This document shows positions 9,353 to 17,790 of a DNA stretch of 64,000 nt, one piece after another. Source of the DNA: JBCDHN01 sp965224535 (lineage in GTDB: Bacteria; Verrucomicrobiota; Verrucomicrobiia; Verrucomicrobiales; DEV007). The notes beneath the pieces were generated by a model. The model saw only the letters and a list, made by a program, of their open reading frames with translations. It made no database searches and was not told the DNA's origin. Made by a program: the position numbers and the translations under genes. The stretch is taken from NCBI GenBank assembly GCA_965224535.1, contig CBDCZR010000047.1, positions 116,116-180,115 of the forward strand, in the 5' to 3' direction. Numbering within the stretch: position 1 is the first letter of the stretch; each line of letters begins with the position of its first letter.

Positions 9353-9392
9353 AAAAAGGGACGAAAGGGACCCAAAGGACTGAAGGGACGCC
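9353..9392 (+). repeat. Intergenic 9-bp repeat (AAAGGGACC-like)
   Basis: Directly after the DUF1549/DUF1553 gene there are four consecutive units of about 9 bp centred on AAAGGGAC/AAAGGAC, ending in GCC. The reverse complement of the same pattern occurs at 43341-43390 after another gene end. The position just downstream of stop codons suggests an RNA-level or recombination role, but neither copy forms an obvious hairpin by itself. Confidence 0.6.
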
Positions 9393-9470
9393 TTTTTTTG
9401 AGGGGTGACGCCGTTTTGGGCCTTTTTCGGCAGGTTGACACTCTTCGCCCGTTCCCGTAAAATCCCGCCG

Positions 9471-10568
9471 ATGCCTGCAAAACTCCTCACTGCTCCCGAA
9501 CGTAGCGGACGAACGTTTGGCGTGGCGGTGCGTGTGTTGGGAGCGGTGGCGCTGGCGCAGTTGTTGGTTGTTTTGTGGGCGCTGTTGCTGCGTTTTGACG
9601 GCAAACCCAGGATTGCGCCCAGTTCCCTCCCGTTGCGCCCCACGGTTCAACAGGTGGCTCCACCGGCCATTTCGGCGCCGTTGCCTGCCGCTTCAGCCGA
9701 TCCGGGGATTAGCGGGATTCCAACAGCCGTCAGCCAGGATCAGCCGGCTTACACAGTCGTGCCCGTGGAACCGCCCACGAGGTCCCCGCGCCCTCGCACT
9801 GAGCCAAAACATCCCGCTCACCGGGTGGAAAATCCAGAGGCAAAGTCGTTGGTCGACCAAGGGCTGCGGCTTCGGGAAACCGGCGACATTCAGGGGGCCC
9901 TGAGCGCACTGAAAGGGGCCGAAGCTCGCGCTCCGGGGCACCCGAAAATCCTGGCGGAACTGGCGGCGACCTACAGCCAGTTCGGGCAAACGGAGAAAGC
10001 CACGCAGTTTTGGGAGCGCGTGCACAAAATGGGCTCAAACGCGGCCGGCGCCTACTGGGATCTGGCGGATATGGCGCTGAAGGGGCACATGGTGGAGGAT
10101 GTGACGACCATGGACACGCAGTTGCGCATTTCCCGGCATTCCGCGCACGGATTGGAGGCTAGCGACGGCCAAAGGGTCATTTTGCGCATTCACACGGAAT
10201 CGACGGCCGATACCGCGCTGGACGGCGAGGAGATGTATCTCTACGTGTTTTTCTACGATTTAGCGGAGTATCCCGGCGGAAGCCGATTTGAGAAAACCAT
10301 CGCCCGGATGGATCAGCGGCTCATTTCCGAGCCCTACGATTGGCGCAACGGTGAGGAGGAGGTGATTGAGGTGGAGTATTTTTTGAAAGAGCTGACCAAG
10401 GATCAGGAGGCGGCGTTGGGTAAGCGCAAGTATTTTGGCTACGTGGTGGAGCTGTACTACCGCGATGTGTTGCAGGATGTGGTGGCTCATCCGCGCCGGC
10501 TTTTGCGAAATGCCAGCCAGGCGCCAAAAGGGGTGCCGTACCAGGGAAGCAGCCTTTTTCCACAATGA
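9471..10568 (+). CDS. Membrane-anchored TPR protein
   Basis: The start is taken at the ATG at 9471 (MPAKLLTAP), giving 365 residues; the longer frame from 9405 reads through the preceding repeat. One membrane helix lies at about residues 17-38, then a Pro-rich linker. A TPR-like segment (about 120-205) shows a LVDQGLRLRETGDIQGALSAL pattern. The C-terminal domain of about 160 residues has no recognised family. Its orientation and spacing (125 bp) suggest it may be expressed near the kinase-like gene that follows. It may act as an envelope-associated scaffold; this is inference. Confidence 0.75.
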   Translation: MPAKLLTAPERSGRTFGVAVRVLGAVALAQLLVVLWALLLRFDGKPRIAPSSLPLRPTVQQVAPPAISAPLPAASADPGISGIPTAVSQDQPAYTVVPVEPPTRSPRPRTEPKHPAHRVENPEAKSLVDQGLRLRETGDIQGALSALKGAEARAPGHPKILAELAATYSQFGQTEKATQFWERVHKMGSNAAGAYWDLADMALKGHMVEDVTTMDTQLRISRHSAHGLEASDGQRVILRIHTESTADTALDGEEMYLYVFFYDLAEYPGGSRFEKTIARMDQRLISEPYDWRNGEEEVIEVEYFLKELTKDQEAALGKRKYFGYVVELYYRDVLQDVVAHPRRLLRNASQAPKGVPYQGSSLFPQ

Positions 10569-10693
10569 TGCAACCTTTTGGCACAAGAACGTGTCCCAAC
10601 AACGATGACACTGTGCGAGGGAAAGGTTTGCGTTCCTGCCATCAACCTGTAAAACGGGGACTTCGCCAAATTTCTAACTTTTGCTGACACGAG

Positions 10694-13168
10694 ATGATTG
10701 CGCTGCTGCTTGACGAACACGTAGACGATCGCACCCAATTGGCCGATGCCTTGGTTGAGACGTTTGATTGCACCCTTTACACCTCTGAAACGGTCGATTC
10801 GGCGCTAAAAACGGCGAACGCGCTCGAAAATCTGGAGGTTTTGATCGCTGAGGTTCCCGAAGGCGGCGCCGACGCGGTTTTGGACGCGCGGGCCGCGGTG
10901 AAGGAGAGATTTCCCAACGTCCTGGTGATTCTGCTGGCGCGCTACGATTTATCCAGCCACTACGAAAAACTGGCCAAGGAGGAAGCCGTTTTTTACAAGC
11001 CGCTGGACCAGGCCTCGCTGTTCGATTGGTTGGACCGCGTTTTTCCCGGCAAACGCAAAAACTCCGGTGTTGAGGCGGGCGATCAAGCGCCAAATCTGGG
11101 GTTGACGGCTCCGGTGCAGGCTTCGCCGACGCCCGCCGCGGAGAGTGGCGAAAACGGACCTGAGGTTCCCGGCTCGGGCGCAAATTCCGCCCCACCTCCG
11201 CCGCCCGAGCCTCCCGCAGCCCCGGCCCCGCCTCCAGCCGACAATTTGCCGGCTCCCATGGCCGCGGGGACGGTTCTCGGCGACTACGAGTTGCTGGAAT
11301 TCCGAAATCGCGGCTCCACGTCGGATTCCTTCGTCGCCCTGCAACGTTCCGTCGATCGCAAGGTGGGTCTGCGCATGTTGCGGCCGGACTTTTTGAGTTC
11401 GGAATCGGCCAAAAACCAGTTTCGCGCTGAAGCCAAGGCCCAGGCGTCGGTCAGCCATCCCAAGATTGCCTCGGTTTTCGAGTCCATCGAGACGGACAAC
11501 GCGTTGTTTTACACGCAAGAACTGATCGATGGCACCAGTTTGGCGGATATGGCGACGAAGGGGACGAAATTGAGCGAAGAAGAGTTGCTCGATGTGGTGA
11601 AATCCTCCGCCCAGGCCTTTAAATACCTCCACGACGCGGAATTGCCGTATTTGCCCGTCTGGCCGGAGCACATTTTTGTGTGCGAAGACGGCTCGACGCG
11701 CATCGGCAACACCGTTCAGGACGACAAGCCGGAAAATCGGCTGCGGCAGACCGAGCAGATCAAAAATCTCGCCAAAAGCTGCCACCCGGTCATGGATGAG
11801 GACACCAAGGTCAACGAAACCATCCCCTCCCTGTTCTACGAAATGGCGGGAACCTCCGAAGAGAGCGAAAAATTGGGGAGTTGGGACGATTTGCTCTCTG
11901 AGGTGCGCTACATCGAGCGGCAGTGGAAGGAGATGAGCGGCGGCATGACTCCGCGCAAGGCCGCGATTTATCTGGCCAGCGTGTTAGGAGCGCTGGTGGT
12001 GCTGGTGGGGGTCATTGCCCTGGGAGCGCAACTTTTCAAGGCGGCTACCCGCTCGAAAGTGCGCGTCGGCGAGCAGATGATTCGCGTGCCCGCCGGGCCA
12101 TTCGTCTACCAGGACGGCGTTACCGAAGAAACCGGAGAATTCTGGATCGACGCCTACGAAGTGACGGTCGCGCAGTACGCGGAATTTTTGAACCACCTCA
12201 ACGGTTTGGAGCCGGATTTGCGCAAAAAATTCGACCACGCCGATCAACCGGCCTACAAGACCTCCCATCAGCCGGCAGGGTGGGATTCCTACTACAAGCA
12301 CGCCCAGGAAAACCGGAAATGGCCGGTGGGAGACGGCCAATTGACCTACTTCATCGAGATCGACCTGAACTGCCCCGTGGTGATGGTGGATTGGTGGGAT
12401 GCCTACGCTTACGCCTCCTGGAAAGGTCGCCGTTTGCCGACCGAGAAGGAGTGGGAAAAGGCGGCTCGCGGCCGGAAGGGCAGCATTTACCCCTGGGGCG
12501 ACGAAATGGATTTTTCCAAGCTGAATTCGGGAATCGACCACGTGCCGCCCGGGCAAACCGAGCGAACGGAAACCGGTGGTGAAAATCCGCCGCCGAACGG
12601 GGATTCTCCCGAACCCGCGATGGGCGATGCCAACATGCAAGGCGGCGATATGGAGGGTGGCAGCATGCAGGGCGGAGACATGGAGGGCGGCAGCATGCAA
12701 GGTGGAGACATGCAAGGCGGGATGAGCGGCTCCGGCATGGCGCCTGAGGGTGGGGCGGACATGAAAAGCGGGGATGCGCCCGTTGCTCCCCCAGACAACG
12801 GAGAGGCGCCCGCTGTTCCAGCCGATAAACCCGCCACGGACGAAGCCGAAGACGCCGAGCCCAAGGAAAAAGCGCCGCAACGCGACGGTTTCAACTTTTG
12901 GTGCGGGGTGGACGTGATGAAAGGCGACGTCAGCCCCTATCGCGTAGGCGGCATGGCCGGAAACGTCAGCGAGTGGACCGGAACCTGGGAGCCGCATCCC
13001 AACGACCCCGAAAAAAGCGTCCCCATCCGCCGCGGTGGCTCGTTTCGAGACAAAACCCAGCTTGAGCTGAGCACCCGCCGTTTTGCCAAGGAAGCCGGCG
13101 AATGGAACCTATCCATCGGATTCCGCACCGCCTCGGATTCCGCGCCCGTCAAGAGCGAGCCCGAATAG
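10694..13168 (+). CDS. Pseudo-receiver / pseudokinase / FGE-fold transmembrane protein
   Basis: An 824-residue multidomain protein. Residues 1-120 resemble a response-regulator receiver, but the phosphoacceptor Asp position reads LIAEVPE, a Glu. After a Pro/Ala-rich linker, residues about 195-420 follow the Ser/Thr kinase fold (GDYELLEF, EYLIDGTS-like hinge) but lack the VAIK Lys (VGLRML), HRD and DFG, so it is a pseudokinase. One transmembrane helix lies at about 428-450. Residues about 460-820 form the FGE-sulfatase/SUMF1 fold (MIRVPAGPF, WEKAARG, GGMAGNVSEW, RRGGSFRDK). The Cys pair of true formylglycine-generating enzymes is absent. A Met/Gly-rich repeat (about 647-680) inside a longer acidic insert splits the FGE fold. 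It is probably a sensory or scaffolding protein without catalysis. Confidence 0.85.
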   Translation: MIALLLDEHVDDRTQLADALVETFDCTLYTSETVDSALKTANALENLEVLIAEVPEGGADAVLDARAAVKERFPNVLVILLARYDLSSHYEKLAKEEAVFYKPLDQASLFDWLDRVFPGKRKNSGVEAGDQAPNLGLTAPVQASPTPAAESGENGPEVPGSGANSAPPPPPEPPAAPAPPPADNLPAPMAAGTVLGDYELLEFRNRGSTSDSFVALQRSVDRKVGLRMLRPDFLSSESAKNQFRAEAKAQASVSHPKIASVFESIETDNALFYTQELIDGTSLADMATKGTKLSEEELLDVVKSSAQAFKYLHDAELPYLPVWPEHIFVCEDGSTRIGNTVQDDKPENRLRQTEQIKNLAKSCHPVMDEDTKVNETIPSLFYEMAGTSEESEKLGSWDDLLSEVRYIERQWKEMSGGMTPRKAAIYLASVLGALVVLVGVIALGAQLFKAATRSKVRVGEQMIRVPAGPFVYQDGVTEETGEFWIDAYEVTVAQYAEFLNHLNGLEPDLRKKFDHADQPAYKTSHQPAGWDSYYKHAQENRKWPVGDGQLTYFIEIDLNCPVVMVDWWDAYAYASWKGRRLPTEKEWEKAARGRKGSIYPWGDEMDFSKLNSGIDHVPPGQTERTETGGENPPPNGDSPEPAMGDANMQGGDMEGGSMQGGDMEGGSMQGGDMQGGMSGSGMAPEGGADMKSGDAPVAPPDNGEAPAVPADKPATDEAEDAEPKEKAPQRDGFNFWCGVDVMKGDVSPYRVGGMAGNVSEWTGTWEPHPNDPEKSVPIRRGGSFRDKTQLELSTRRFAKEAGEWNLSIGFRTASDSAPVKSEPE

Positions 13169-13263
13169 TGCGCGGTGCGCTATCGCCTCAATCGGTGCTT
13201 TCTTGCCGCGCACATGTGGGTTAAGATTTGCCAGCGTATCCTAACAAGCCCGCTTTTTTGCTG

Positions 13264-14172
13264 ATGAACAGAATTTTTGGTTTCCTGGTCGCCGTCCTGG
13301 CGTTTGCGGCATTTGCCCCGCAGGCCCGGGCGCAGCTTGGGGTGCAAATTCAGCCCACCAAGAAAATTTACGTGGCCTACGAGCCGGTGCAGGTGGTGCT
13401 CACCATCGTCAATCGCGCCGGGCGCGATGTCGTCCTGGCCGGGCGCGGCAAAACGCCGTGGTTGAGCTTCCACGTGACCGATTTTCAGGGCAACCTGGTC
13501 AGCCCGCGCGGCAAAGGGGACTTTAAGCCCGTGCTCATCCCGCCCGGGCAAAGCATCAAGCGCAAAATTACCGTCAACTCCATGTATCCCATGGGCCGGC
13601 AAGGCACCTACCGCATTCGCGTGGGCGTCTACTTCACCCAGTTGGATCAATTCTTCAATTCCAAGGAGGAATCCGTGCAAATCGCCGATGGCCGCAAGCT
13701 CTGGCAGCAGGTTTTGGGCGTGCCGCAAGATCAGGAAGGGGCCGGCACCTACCGGCGCTTCACGCTCCTGACCTTCAACTCCGGGGCTGAAAAGCAACTC
13801 TACATCCGCGTGCAAGACGAGCGGTCCGGCGCCGTCCTCACCACCTACTCCCTGGGCCAGGTCATCATGATCCGCGATCCTCAATGGACCATCGACACTG
13901 CCAACCGCCTCCACATCCTGCACATGGGCGCCCCACGCACCTACGCCCACAGCGTCATCGGCATCGACGGCAAAGTCATCGCCCGCGAGATTTACCGCGA
14001 AAACGGCGGCGACCGCCCCCGGCTGCTGACGGCCCCGGAAGGCGACGTGGTCGTAGTGGGCGGAATTTCGGATCAGGAGCAAAAAGAGAGCCCCCTCGCC
14101 AAAAGTGTTCGCAAGCTCTCCGAGCGTCCTCCCGGCTTGCCAAAACTCTCCAATCTGTCGGCTCCCCGATAG
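13264..14172 (+). CDS. Secreted protein with N-terminal Ig-like (BsuPI-like) domain
   Basis: The ATG at 13264 begins a clear signal peptide (MNRIFGFLVAVLAFAAFAPQ, cleavage near ARA-Q), giving 302 residues; the TTG upstream at 13228 is not used. The segment YEPVQVVLTIVNRAGRDVVL resembles an immunoglobulin-like fold used by BsuPI-type inhibitors and by many adhesion domains. The rest has no recognised family. It lies between the pseudokinase gene and the amidase and may be a periplasmic protein of the same envelope group. The function is unknown. Confidence 0.72.
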   Translation: MNRIFGFLVAVLAFAAFAPQARAQLGVQIQPTKKIYVAYEPVQVVLTIVNRAGRDVVLAGRGKTPWLSFHVTDFQGNLVSPRGKGDFKPVLIPPGQSIKRKITVNSMYPMGRQGTYRIRVGVYFTQLDQFFNSKEESVQIADGRKLWQQVLGVPQDQEGAGTYRRFTLLTFNSGAEKQLYIRVQDERSGAVLTTYSLGQVIMIRDPQWTIDTANRLHILHMGAPRTYAHSVIGIDGKVIAREIYRENGGDRPRLLTAPEGDVVVVGGISDQEQKESPLAKSVRKLSERPPGLPKLSNLSAPR

Positions 14173-14273
14173 TGGAATGGAGAAGCGCCCGAATAGGAAA
14201 GCCCCGAGACCCGTCTTGACGCATAAGATGAGGGGTCACTGCCCAACCGCTTTGCTACCGCCAGGAAAACACC

Positions 14274-14927
14274 GTGGAAACCGTCAAACCAACTGACCTT
14301 CATCGCCGCACGTTTCTGAGCAAAACGGCTGCCGGAATTTTTGGGGCGGCCGCCGGTTCGCTGGCGCTGGCGCCCGACGCATTGGCTGCCGGCAAGGTCA
14401 AAACCGTGATAATCGACGCCGGTCACGGGGGGCACGACGTAGGGGCGCATGAAGGCCGCGTTTTTGAGAAGCACCTCAACTTTGACGTCTCGCGCCGGCT
14501 GGAAATCCAGCTCAAGCGCAAGGGCTACCGCACCATTCTCACCCGAAAGCGGGACGAATTCATCCCGCTGCTGACGCGCGCCAGAATCTCCAACCGCTAC
14601 CGGGAGAACATTTTCGTCAGCATCCACTTTAACTCGGCCTGGCGCAGTTCAGCGGTGGGAATTGAGACGTTTTACTACGGCTACGCAGGCTATCAGTTGG
14701 CCAAAAAGGTCCACGCCGCCGTCATCCGCAAACTGCGGCCGGAAGACCGCGGCGTGAAGCGCGAAGCCTTTTCCGTGCTGCGCAACACCCGCGCGCCGGC
14801 CATCCTGGTGGAAGGCGGGTTCATCAGTAACACCAAGGAGCGGCAACGCTGTCTCCAGCCCTGGTACCGTCAGGCTCTGGCGGAAAGCATCGCCTCCGGC
14901 ATCGTCAACTACGACCGGGGCCGGTAG
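14274..14927 (+). CDS. N-acetylmuramoyl-L-alanine amidase (Amidase_3), Tat-exported
   Basis: A 217-residue protein starting at GTG; no in-frame ATG precedes the signal. HRRTFLSK followed by a hydrophobic stretch is a Tat signal, typical of AmiA/AmiC-type amidases. The catalytic domain shows the zinc-binding pattern of Amidase_3: His in DAGHGG, Glu in EGRVFEKHLN, His in SIHFNS and the catalytic Glu in VEGGFISN. It cleaves the amide bond between MurNAc and L-Ala in peptidoglycan during cell separation or turnover. No AMIN or SPOR localisation domain is present. It is separated from nnr by 30 bp and probably cotranscribed with it. Confidence 0.93.
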   Translation: METVKPTDLHRRTFLSKTAAGIFGAAAGSLALAPDALAAGKVKTVIIDAGHGGHDVGAHEGRVFEKHLNFDVSRRLEIQLKRKGYRTILTRKRDEFIPLLTRARISNRYRENIFVSIHFNSAWRSSAVGIETFYYGYAGYQLAKKVHAAVIRKLRPEDRGVKREAFSVLRNTRAPAILVEGGFISNTKERQRCLQPWYRQALAESIASGIVNYDRGR

Positions 14928-14957
14928 CCGCCAACCATCCATTTTTCGTCCCTCGCC

Positions 14958-16421
14958 TTGATTCTAACCTGCGCACAAATGAAGTCCGCGGAAGACGCGC
15001 TTTTTGCCACGGGCGTGGAGGCGGAGCCGCTCATGGAACGCGCCGGTTTGGGGTGCGCGCGGGCGATTCGCCGGTTTTTCCCAAATCCTGGCCGCGCCAC
15101 GCTTTTTGTGGGAAAAGGCCACAACGGCGGCGACGCGCTCGTGGCCGGACGCCACCTCCGCAAGGCCGGTTGGCTCGTCGAAACTCGCCTTGCGGCCGAA
15201 CCTGGCGATCTGGCGCCGCTCACCCAAAAAAAGTTGGCGGAATTCACCGCTGTCCCCTCCCCCGAGGCGGATCTCGGCAATCTCGCCCACGTCCAGATCG
15301 ACGGTTTGCTCGGAATCGGCGCAAAAGGCCCCTTGCGCGGGAATTTGGCCCCGTTAGCCGCGGAAATGAACGAAAATCGCGCTTTTGGACGAGCCGCGAC
15401 CGTTGCCATCGACATCCCGTCCGGTTTGGACGGCGATTCCGGAGAGCCCTACGACGGTGCCGTAGTCGCCGATTTCACCCTGACCATCGCTCACGTTAAA
15501 GCCGGCCTGCTCGCCGATTCCGCGATCGACCACGTGGGCCGCCTGGCACTCATTCCGCTCCCGGAAATCGTGGCCGCCGAGGGCGACGATTCCCGCCAAA
15601 CCCTCCACGCACCGGGTTTGGCCCCAAAAATCGCCCCAGCCGCGTTTTCGACCCACAAAGGCCAGGCCGGCCGGGTCGCCATCATCGCCGGATCCCCCGG
15701 ATTTGCCGGCGCAGCCGTCCTCAGCGCCTTGGGCGCCCTCCGCGCCGGTGGAGGCCTGGTCACGATTTTGTGCGATCCCGCTGTTATCCCGCTCATCGCC
15801 GCCAAAGCGCCGCCGGAAGTCATGGTTCGCCCCTCAACCGCGGAAATCGAGCCGGACGCTATCGCCATCGGCCCCGGGTTGGGAGCCGAACCTCCCGCCG
15901 CTGCCGCCGTCATCGGCAAAATCGCAACCGCGCCTCAGCCAACGGTCGTCGATGCCGACGCCCTCAACGCCCTGGCGCGAGATCCCAAAATTCTCGCCCA
16001 ACTGCCGCAAAATCGCCTCTTAACCCCGCATCCGGGCGAAATGAGCCGATTGGCGCCGGATTTAGCCGGCACGCGGTTGGAAATCGCCCAAACCTTCGTC
16101 CAGCGGCACCCGGCAACGCTGCTTTTCAAGGGCGCGCGCACCATCATCGCGGCGCCGGATCGTCCGGCAGCCTTCAACACCACCGGAAATCCCGGGATGG
16201 CCAGCGGAGGGATGGGCGACGTCCTAACCGGCGTCTGCGCCGCCTTTGCCGCGCGGGGAATCGGGCTCTACGACGCCGCCTGCCTGGGAAGCTGGCTCAT
16301 GGGACGCGCGGCGGAGATTTTGGTGTGGGAACGGGGCTGCGCGCCGGAAGGAGTCAGCGCCGAGCGGGTTGCCAACGCGCTTCCGAATGCCGTGACCAGC
16401 GTGCGGCGGGGAGATTTTTGA
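14958..16421 (+). CDS. nnr: Bifunctional NAD(P)HX epimerase/dehydratase
   Basis: A 487-residue fusion of the YjeF_N epimerase (about residues 1-205) and the ADP-dependent (S)-NAD(P)HX dehydratase of the ribokinase fold (about 225-480). It starts at TTG; ILTCAQMKSAED after it is the usual N-terminus of the family, so a later ATG would truncate the domain. Diagnostic motifs are GKGHNGGDAL in the epimerase, and DADALNALA and NTTGNPGMASGGMGDVLTG in the dehydratase. Together the two activities repair hydrated NADH and NADPH. The gene is intact and standard. Confidence 0.95.
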   Translation: MILTCAQMKSAEDALFATGVEAEPLMERAGLGCARAIRRFFPNPGRATLFVGKGHNGGDALVAGRHLRKAGWLVETRLAAEPGDLAPLTQKKLAEFTAVPSPEADLGNLAHVQIDGLLGIGAKGPLRGNLAPLAAEMNENRAFGRAATVAIDIPSGLDGDSGEPYDGAVVADFTLTIAHVKAGLLADSAIDHVGRLALIPLPEIVAAEGDDSRQTLHAPGLAPKIAPAAFSTHKGQAGRVAIIAGSPGFAGAAVLSALGALRAGGGLVTILCDPAVIPLIAAKAPPEVMVRPSTAEIEPDAIAIGPGLGAEPPAAAAVIGKIATAPQPTVVDADALNALARDPKILAQLPQNRLLTPHPGEMSRLAPDLAGTRLEIAQTFVQRHPATLLFKGARTIIAAPDRPAAFNTTGNPGMASGGMGDVLTGVCAAFAARGIGLYDAACLGSWLMGRAAEILVWERGCAPEGVSAERVANALPNAVTSVRRGDF

Positions 16422-16531
16422 GCTTGATCGAGCGAATCGACCCAGCCACCCGCTCACGGCGTCAAAACCCGCCCTTCGCAGGGGGTAAGCCAGACATGAG
16501 CATGGGATCTGGACAGAGAAAGAGAGTTCAT

Positions 16532-16650
16532 GGGGAGGCGGCCCTTCGCTGATCCGTGGGGGGATCGGCTTTGACTGACTGGAACCGCCGAGTACGGACC
16601 CGTACGCTCGGTGGTGTGGGGGGCCGGGGTTCAAACCCCCGGCCTACCCG
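16532..16650 (+). other. tRNA-like (class II) structured element, probably not functional
   Basis: The segment has a tRNA-type T-arm (CGGGG, loop TTCAAAC, CCCCG) and a possible 8-bp acceptor pairing of GGGGAGGC (16532-16539) with GCCTACCC (16642-16649), broken by one G-A mismatch. It has a D-arm-like hairpin (GATCC/GGATC) and a long stem where a class II variable arm would be. No anticodon stem-loop can be drawn and there is no encoded CCA. It may be a decayed tRNA-Ser/Sec-type gene or simply two stable hairpins after nnr. Confidence 0.25.
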
Positions 16651-16685
16651 ATTAGCTGTCGCGATAGGGTTGATGGGGCTTCGCG

Positions 16686-17186
16686 TTACGGACTGGTGCC
16701 GAAAGACGCCCAGATTGAAAATGGAATCGGTTCGGATGGGGGCTTATCAAGTTTAAGGTTTAGGACAAGCGTTCTGCCGGAGCCAATTTCGAGCGAACCA
16801 TTCCCCAAAAAATTCAAGGGACCTTTGTAAACTACAGCACTTTCGTTCGGCTTCACTTCAACGTAATTTGCTTGATACTCTGCGTTGAAATCCGCGGCGT
16901 TGTACTTTCGAGGCTTGAAATACACCGACTGTTTGCTGGCGTTTGTAACGGTAGCTACCACCTGGAAGTGGTCCGCTACTTTAGAAAAGCTCCCGTGAAA
17001 TCCATCTTCGTGCCGTCCTCCTTTGAGGGAAAACCGAATCTCTTTTTCCCGACGGTCGATGACTCCCGAATACCGTGTGTCACTTCCAGAAACAAAAGTC
17101 CCCCACAAGAGTTGGCAACTCATCAGCGGCGAAAACACCGAAACAATTAGAACAAATCTTACAGCGCTTTTTCCGGGGATATTCAT
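16686..17186 (-). CDS. Small lipoprotein, possible integron gene cassette
   Basis: A 166-residue protein starting at the ATG at 17186 with a lipoprotein signal (SPLMSC). The mature part has a beta-rich pattern (VATVTNASKQSVYFKPRKYN, VVYKGPLNF) like extracellular domains that bind through conserved backbone strands; no family is recognised. Base composition is visibly richer in A+T than the neighbours. The ATG lies 10 bases downstream of an attC-like GTTAGCT on the same strand with a purine-rich GAAGAAGG in between, which is how genes sit in integron cassettes. No matching recombination site is seen at its 3' end. Confidence 0.6.
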   Translation of the reverse strand: MNIPGKSAVRFVLIVSVFSPLMSCQLLWGTFVSGSDTRYSGVIDRREKEIRFSLKGGRHEDGFHGSFSKVADHFQVVATVTNASKQSVYFKPRKYNAADFNAEYQANYVEVKPNESAVVYKGPLNFLGNGSLEIGSGRTLVLNLKLDKPPSEPIPFSIWASFGTSP

Positions 17187-17193
17187 CCTTCTT

Positions 17194-17281
17194 CAGCTAA
17201 CAATTTGTTTAGGAGTTGAAGGTTCCTTCCTCAACTCCACTATATGGATAGTGGATTCGGATAGTGGATTCCAGTTAGCGG
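17194..17281 (-). other. attC-like palindromic recombination site (candidate)
   Basis: GCTAAC (17196-17201) and GTTAGC (17274-17279) are exact inverted copies that fit the RYYYAAC and GTTRRRY cores of integron attC sites, 84 bp apart. Between them lie a strong hairpin (GGAGTTGA 17212-17219 with TCAACTCC 17231-17238) and a 13-bp direct tandem repeat (GGATAGTGGATTC twice, 17246-17271). It sits between the start of an integron-type integrase and a divergently oriented small gene, where attI and the first cassette boundary are expected. The fit is by eye only. Confidence 0.38.
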
Positions 17282-17366
17282 TGTCAAGGGGAAATGGGGA
17301 AATGGGGAAATGAGTTGACAAAAGTGGCGTATTGGGACGAAAAGAGAACCTCAAACCCTGGAAGTT

Positions 17367-17740
17367 ATGGAAAATCAACAACCTGGAGCATTAGAGGCAC
17401 AAATTCGTGATACCGCGCGGCGAAAAGGCTTTTCTTTGGAATCCGAAAAAGCTTATGTGTCTTGGTATAAACGGTTTGTGAAATTTCACCTGTTACGTCA
17501 CCCGGGCGAGATGGGCAAAGAGGAGGTGGAAAGGTTTCTGACGCATTTGGCCACGGAGCAGAATGTTGCCGGGGCGACGCAGGATCAGGGGTTGAGCGCG
17601 CTGGTGTTTCTCTACCGCGAGGTGCTGAGTCAGCCATTTGAGGGAATCGACGCCTTACGGGCGAAGAAGGCGAAGCGGGTCCCGACGGTGTTGAGTGCGG
17701 ATGAAGTGGGCCGGCTATTGGGGGAGATGCGGGGCGGTTT
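17367..17740 (+). pseudogene. Integron-type tyrosine recombinase, N-terminal part
   Basis: About 125 codons encode the SAM-like DNA-binding N-terminus of an IntI/XerC-like recombinase: SLESEKAYVSWYKRFVKFH, EVERFLTHLA, LSALVFLYREVL and RVPTVLSADEVGRLLGEMRG. The last motif is the usual lead into the catalytic domain of integron integrases. Homology ends at about 17740, where the DNA becomes an inverted fragment of the same family. The catalytic R-H-R-Y residues are therefore absent and the gene is dead. It points away from the candidate cassette, as integron integrases do. Confidence 0.8.
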
Positions 17741-17790
17741 TCTAAATCCGCATCCTTCACCCGCAAACGTTCGCACTCCCTCAGCCGTAC
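17741..17790 (-). pseudogene. Inverted scrap of integrase catalytic domain (Box I region)
   Basis: The minus strand reads VRLRECERLRVKDADLE, which matches the conserved Box I of integron/Xer recombinases (compare the family pattern GLRLxExLxLRVKDxD, containing the first catalytic Arg). It lies immediately next to the end of the plus-strand integrase fragment but in opposite orientation, with about 15 intervening residues missing. This shows that the integrase was broken by an inversion plus deletion. Confidence 0.7.

Noticed and set aside
6783..9650. A 955-codon open frame antisense to the DUF1549/DUF1553 gene
   Set aside because: It mirrors a gene with clear haem motifs and domains, is rich in His and Arg, and has no family motif; it is a shadow of high GC content.
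10694..13168. Formylglycine-generating enzyme that would mature the sulfatases
   Set aside because: The RGGSF segment is not followed by the Cys pair required for catalysis, and the protein has a pseudokinase architecture.
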